A stretch of 7,358 bases of DNA, taken from assembly GCA_030604165.1 (NCBI GenBank), contig JAUVWK010000130.1, forward strand, positions 1-7,358, read 5' to 3'. Origin of the DNA: Alphaproteobacteria bacterium. Lineage in GTDB: Bacteria; Pseudomonadota; Alphaproteobacteria; UBA828. Under the pieces are notes generated by a model, which worked only from the letters and a program-made list of their open reading frames with translations, had not been told where the DNA came from and made no database searches. Shown here one piece after another: positions 6,403-7,358 of the stretch. Position 1 is the first letter of the stretch. Each line of letters begins with the position of its first letter. A program made the position numbers and the translations under genes.

Positions 6403-6975
6403 ATGAAACGCCGATCCTTCATCATGGCGTTGGCGGCGGGCGCCGTGGCGACGGCGCTGCCGGCCGCGGCCGACGCCGCGCGGAGCCGATCTTCGCCGCG
6501 CTATCTGCGCCCGCCCGGCGCCTGGCCGGAGAAAGAATTCTTGAGCCGCTGCATCAATTGCGGCCAGTGCGGGGAGGTTTGTCCCAACCGCTGTATCAAG
6601 TATTTCGGCATCGAGAACGGCTGGGAGTCGATCGATACGCCCTACATCACGCCGCGTGAAAAGGCCTGTATCCTGTGCATGAAATGCGGTGATGTGTGCC
6701 CGACCGGCGCCATTCAACCGGTCGAGCGCGAAATGCAGGCCATCCTCGACAACGTCGATATGGGCCACGCCCGGGTCGATGAAAGCCTTTGCCTGTCGTT
6801 CCAGGGTAAGACCTGCGGCGTTTGCTACCGGGCCTGTCCCCTACCCGATGTCGCCATCACGGTCGGCCTCCTGGAGCAGCCCCACGTCACCGACAAATGC
6901 GTCGGTTGCGGCCTGTGCGAGCGCTCCTGCATTCAAATGCCCCAAGCGATACGCGTCTTTTCCAACCGCGGCTGA
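6403..6975 (+). CDS. NapG-like Tat-exported ferredoxin with four [4Fe-4S] clusters
   Basis: A periplasmic, probably membrane-associated iron-sulfur protein of 190 residues that would carry electrons from a NapH-type quinol dehydrogenase. The N-terminus KRRSFIMALAAGAVA is a twin-arginine signal. The segment LRPPGAWPEKEFLSRC (35-50) is typical of NapG. Cysteine groups are: C50, C53, C56, C60; C89, C92, C95, C99; C130, C138, C141, C145; and C166, C169, C172, C176. The third group, with FQGKTCGVCYRACPL, is the most diagnostic NapG mark. The second group has the compact x2-x2-x3 spacing rather than the longer spacing I associate with E. coli NapG, and the last cysteine of group four is followed by Ile rather than the usual Pro. 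The 6403 ATG was chosen because the in-frame GTG at 6379 lies inside the hairpin and would put eight extra residues before the Tat motif. It is followed after 25 bases by a NapH-like gene. Confidence 0.88.
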   Translation: MKRRSFIMALAAGAVATALPAAADAARSRSSPRYLRPPGAWPEKEFLSRCINCGQCGEVCPNRCIKYFGIENGWESIDTPYITPREKACILCMKCGDVCPTGAIQPVEREMQAILDNVDMGHARVDESLCLSFQGKTCGVCYRACPLPDVAITVGLLEQPHVTDKCVGCGLCERSCIQMPQAIRVFSNRG

Positions 6976-7000
6976 ACTCCGGGGCAGCGGGTGAACGAAG

Positions 7001-7358
7001 ATGCAACGCCAAAAGCCGTTTTTTCTCTGGCGCCACCTGAACAAGCTGCGCTTTTTCACCTTGAGCGTCGTCTTCGGGATGCTCGTGCTGTTGCCGGCCC
7101 TGCATCTCTATCAGATCTATGTGGCGGCCCATGCTTACGACTTGCTGGCGCCGTCCGAGCGCTGGCTCTACGACGTCATGGAGGCCCTCACCGCGCCGTT
7201 CACCGACGACCCGGCCGAGGATCTCGACGCCGTCAAGGGCAACACCTGGTCGGGAACCTTTTGGGGCCTGAAGCTGTCGGATCCGCTGGCCGCGCTGGGT
7301 CAGGCCGCGGCCGGGCGCACGCTTTATTGGCCGTTTCTACTCACTGCGCTCATTCCCA
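7001..7358 (+). CDS. NapH-like membrane quinol dehydrogenase, N-terminal part (3' partial)
   Basis: Cut by the right edge; 119 codons are visible, with no stop. A basic N-terminus (MQRQKPFFLWRHLNKLR) is followed by a first transmembrane helix at about 18-38, a largely hydrophilic segment (about 45-85), then FWGLKLSDPLAAL (88-99) and the beginning of a second helix (WPFLLTALIP, 110-119). The pre-helix segment resembles NapH-type proteins, in which a short 'L-L-DP' stretch precedes helix two. The four-helix core, the CX3CP motifs and the two C-terminal ferredoxin motifs expected in NapH would be beyond the window, so the assignment rests partly on position directly after the NapG-like gene, as in napGH pairs. 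The loop between helices 1 and 2 looks longer than in E. coli NapH. The start is the ATG at 7001, 25 bases after the previous stop, with only a weak ribosome site (GAAG just before it). Confidence 0.65.
   Translation, partial: MQRQKPFFLWRHLNKLRFFTLSVVFGMLVLLPALHLYQIYVAAHAYDLLAPSERWLYDVMEALTAPFTDDPAEDLDAVKGNTWSGTFWGLKLSDPLAALGQAAAGRTLYWPFLLTALIP

Noticed and set aside
4648..6768. Long open frame of about 700 codons on the minus strand
   Set aside because: It lies antisense to the clearly coding molybdoenzyme and NapG-like genes. Its translation is rich in His, Arg, Ala and Val with no recognisable domain, as expected for a stop-poor shadow frame in GC-rich DNA.
1..7358. CRISPR arrays, tRNA or rRNA genes, insertion sequences
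   Set aside because: No regularly spaced repeats, no cloverleaf-like sequence, no transposase-like protein and no flanking terminal repeats were seen.

Overview
This GC-rich window looks like a Gram-negative chromosome. The Tat-type and Sec-type signal peptides and the NapC/NapG/NapH-type quinol-linked proteins suggest a proteobacterium, and codon use and base composition would suit an alphaproteobacterium of the Rhodospirillales type. That placement is inference. All supported genes are on the + strand, in two blocks separated by about 370 bases of non-coding DNA.

Block 1 (1-1794) is the end of a transport/catabolic operon. It holds an RbsC-type inner-membrane permease of a sugar-type ABC importer, cut by the left edge, and 13 bases later an acetoacetate-decarboxylase-superfamily enzyme that keeps the Schiff-base lysine pair. 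A GC-rich hairpin at 1881-1904 may end this transcript.

The gap (1795-2161) has no convincing gene. It holds the hairpin, a TTGACA hexamer followed by two short palindromes (a possible promoter/operator), and a G8 run shortly before the next gene.

Block 2 (2162 to the right edge) encodes an envelope electron-transfer module built on a NapA-clade molybdoenzyme. The order is: a membrane-anchored NapC/NirT-type cytochrome with five CXXCH motifs instead of four; a secreted diheme cytochrome c with two class-I domains and apparent Met ligands; a 901-residue Tat-exported molybdopterin/[4Fe-4S] oxidoreductase; a Tat-exported NapG-like protein with four [4Fe-4S] clusters; and a NapH-like membrane protein truncated by the window edge. 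The likely electron path is quinol pool -> NapC-like and/or NapH/NapG-like -> diheme cytochrome -> molybdoenzyme, with reduction of a periplasmic substrate.

The molybdoenzyme is clearly related to periplasmic nitrate reductase: Mo-ligand Cys context, CIKG lysine, and a NapA-like C-terminus. It nevertheless departs from it at several places. The residue before the Mo-ligand cysteine is Met rather than His, the Thr-Arg of the conserved NQHTRG segment is Ile-His, the iron-sulfur motif starts CPYCGVGCG, and the protein is about 70 residues longer. No NapB or NapD is present in the window, and a His/Met diheme cytochrome sits where NapB might be expected. The cluster is best described as a non-canonical Nap-like respiratory system of unproven substrate, and this is the most interesting feature of the window.
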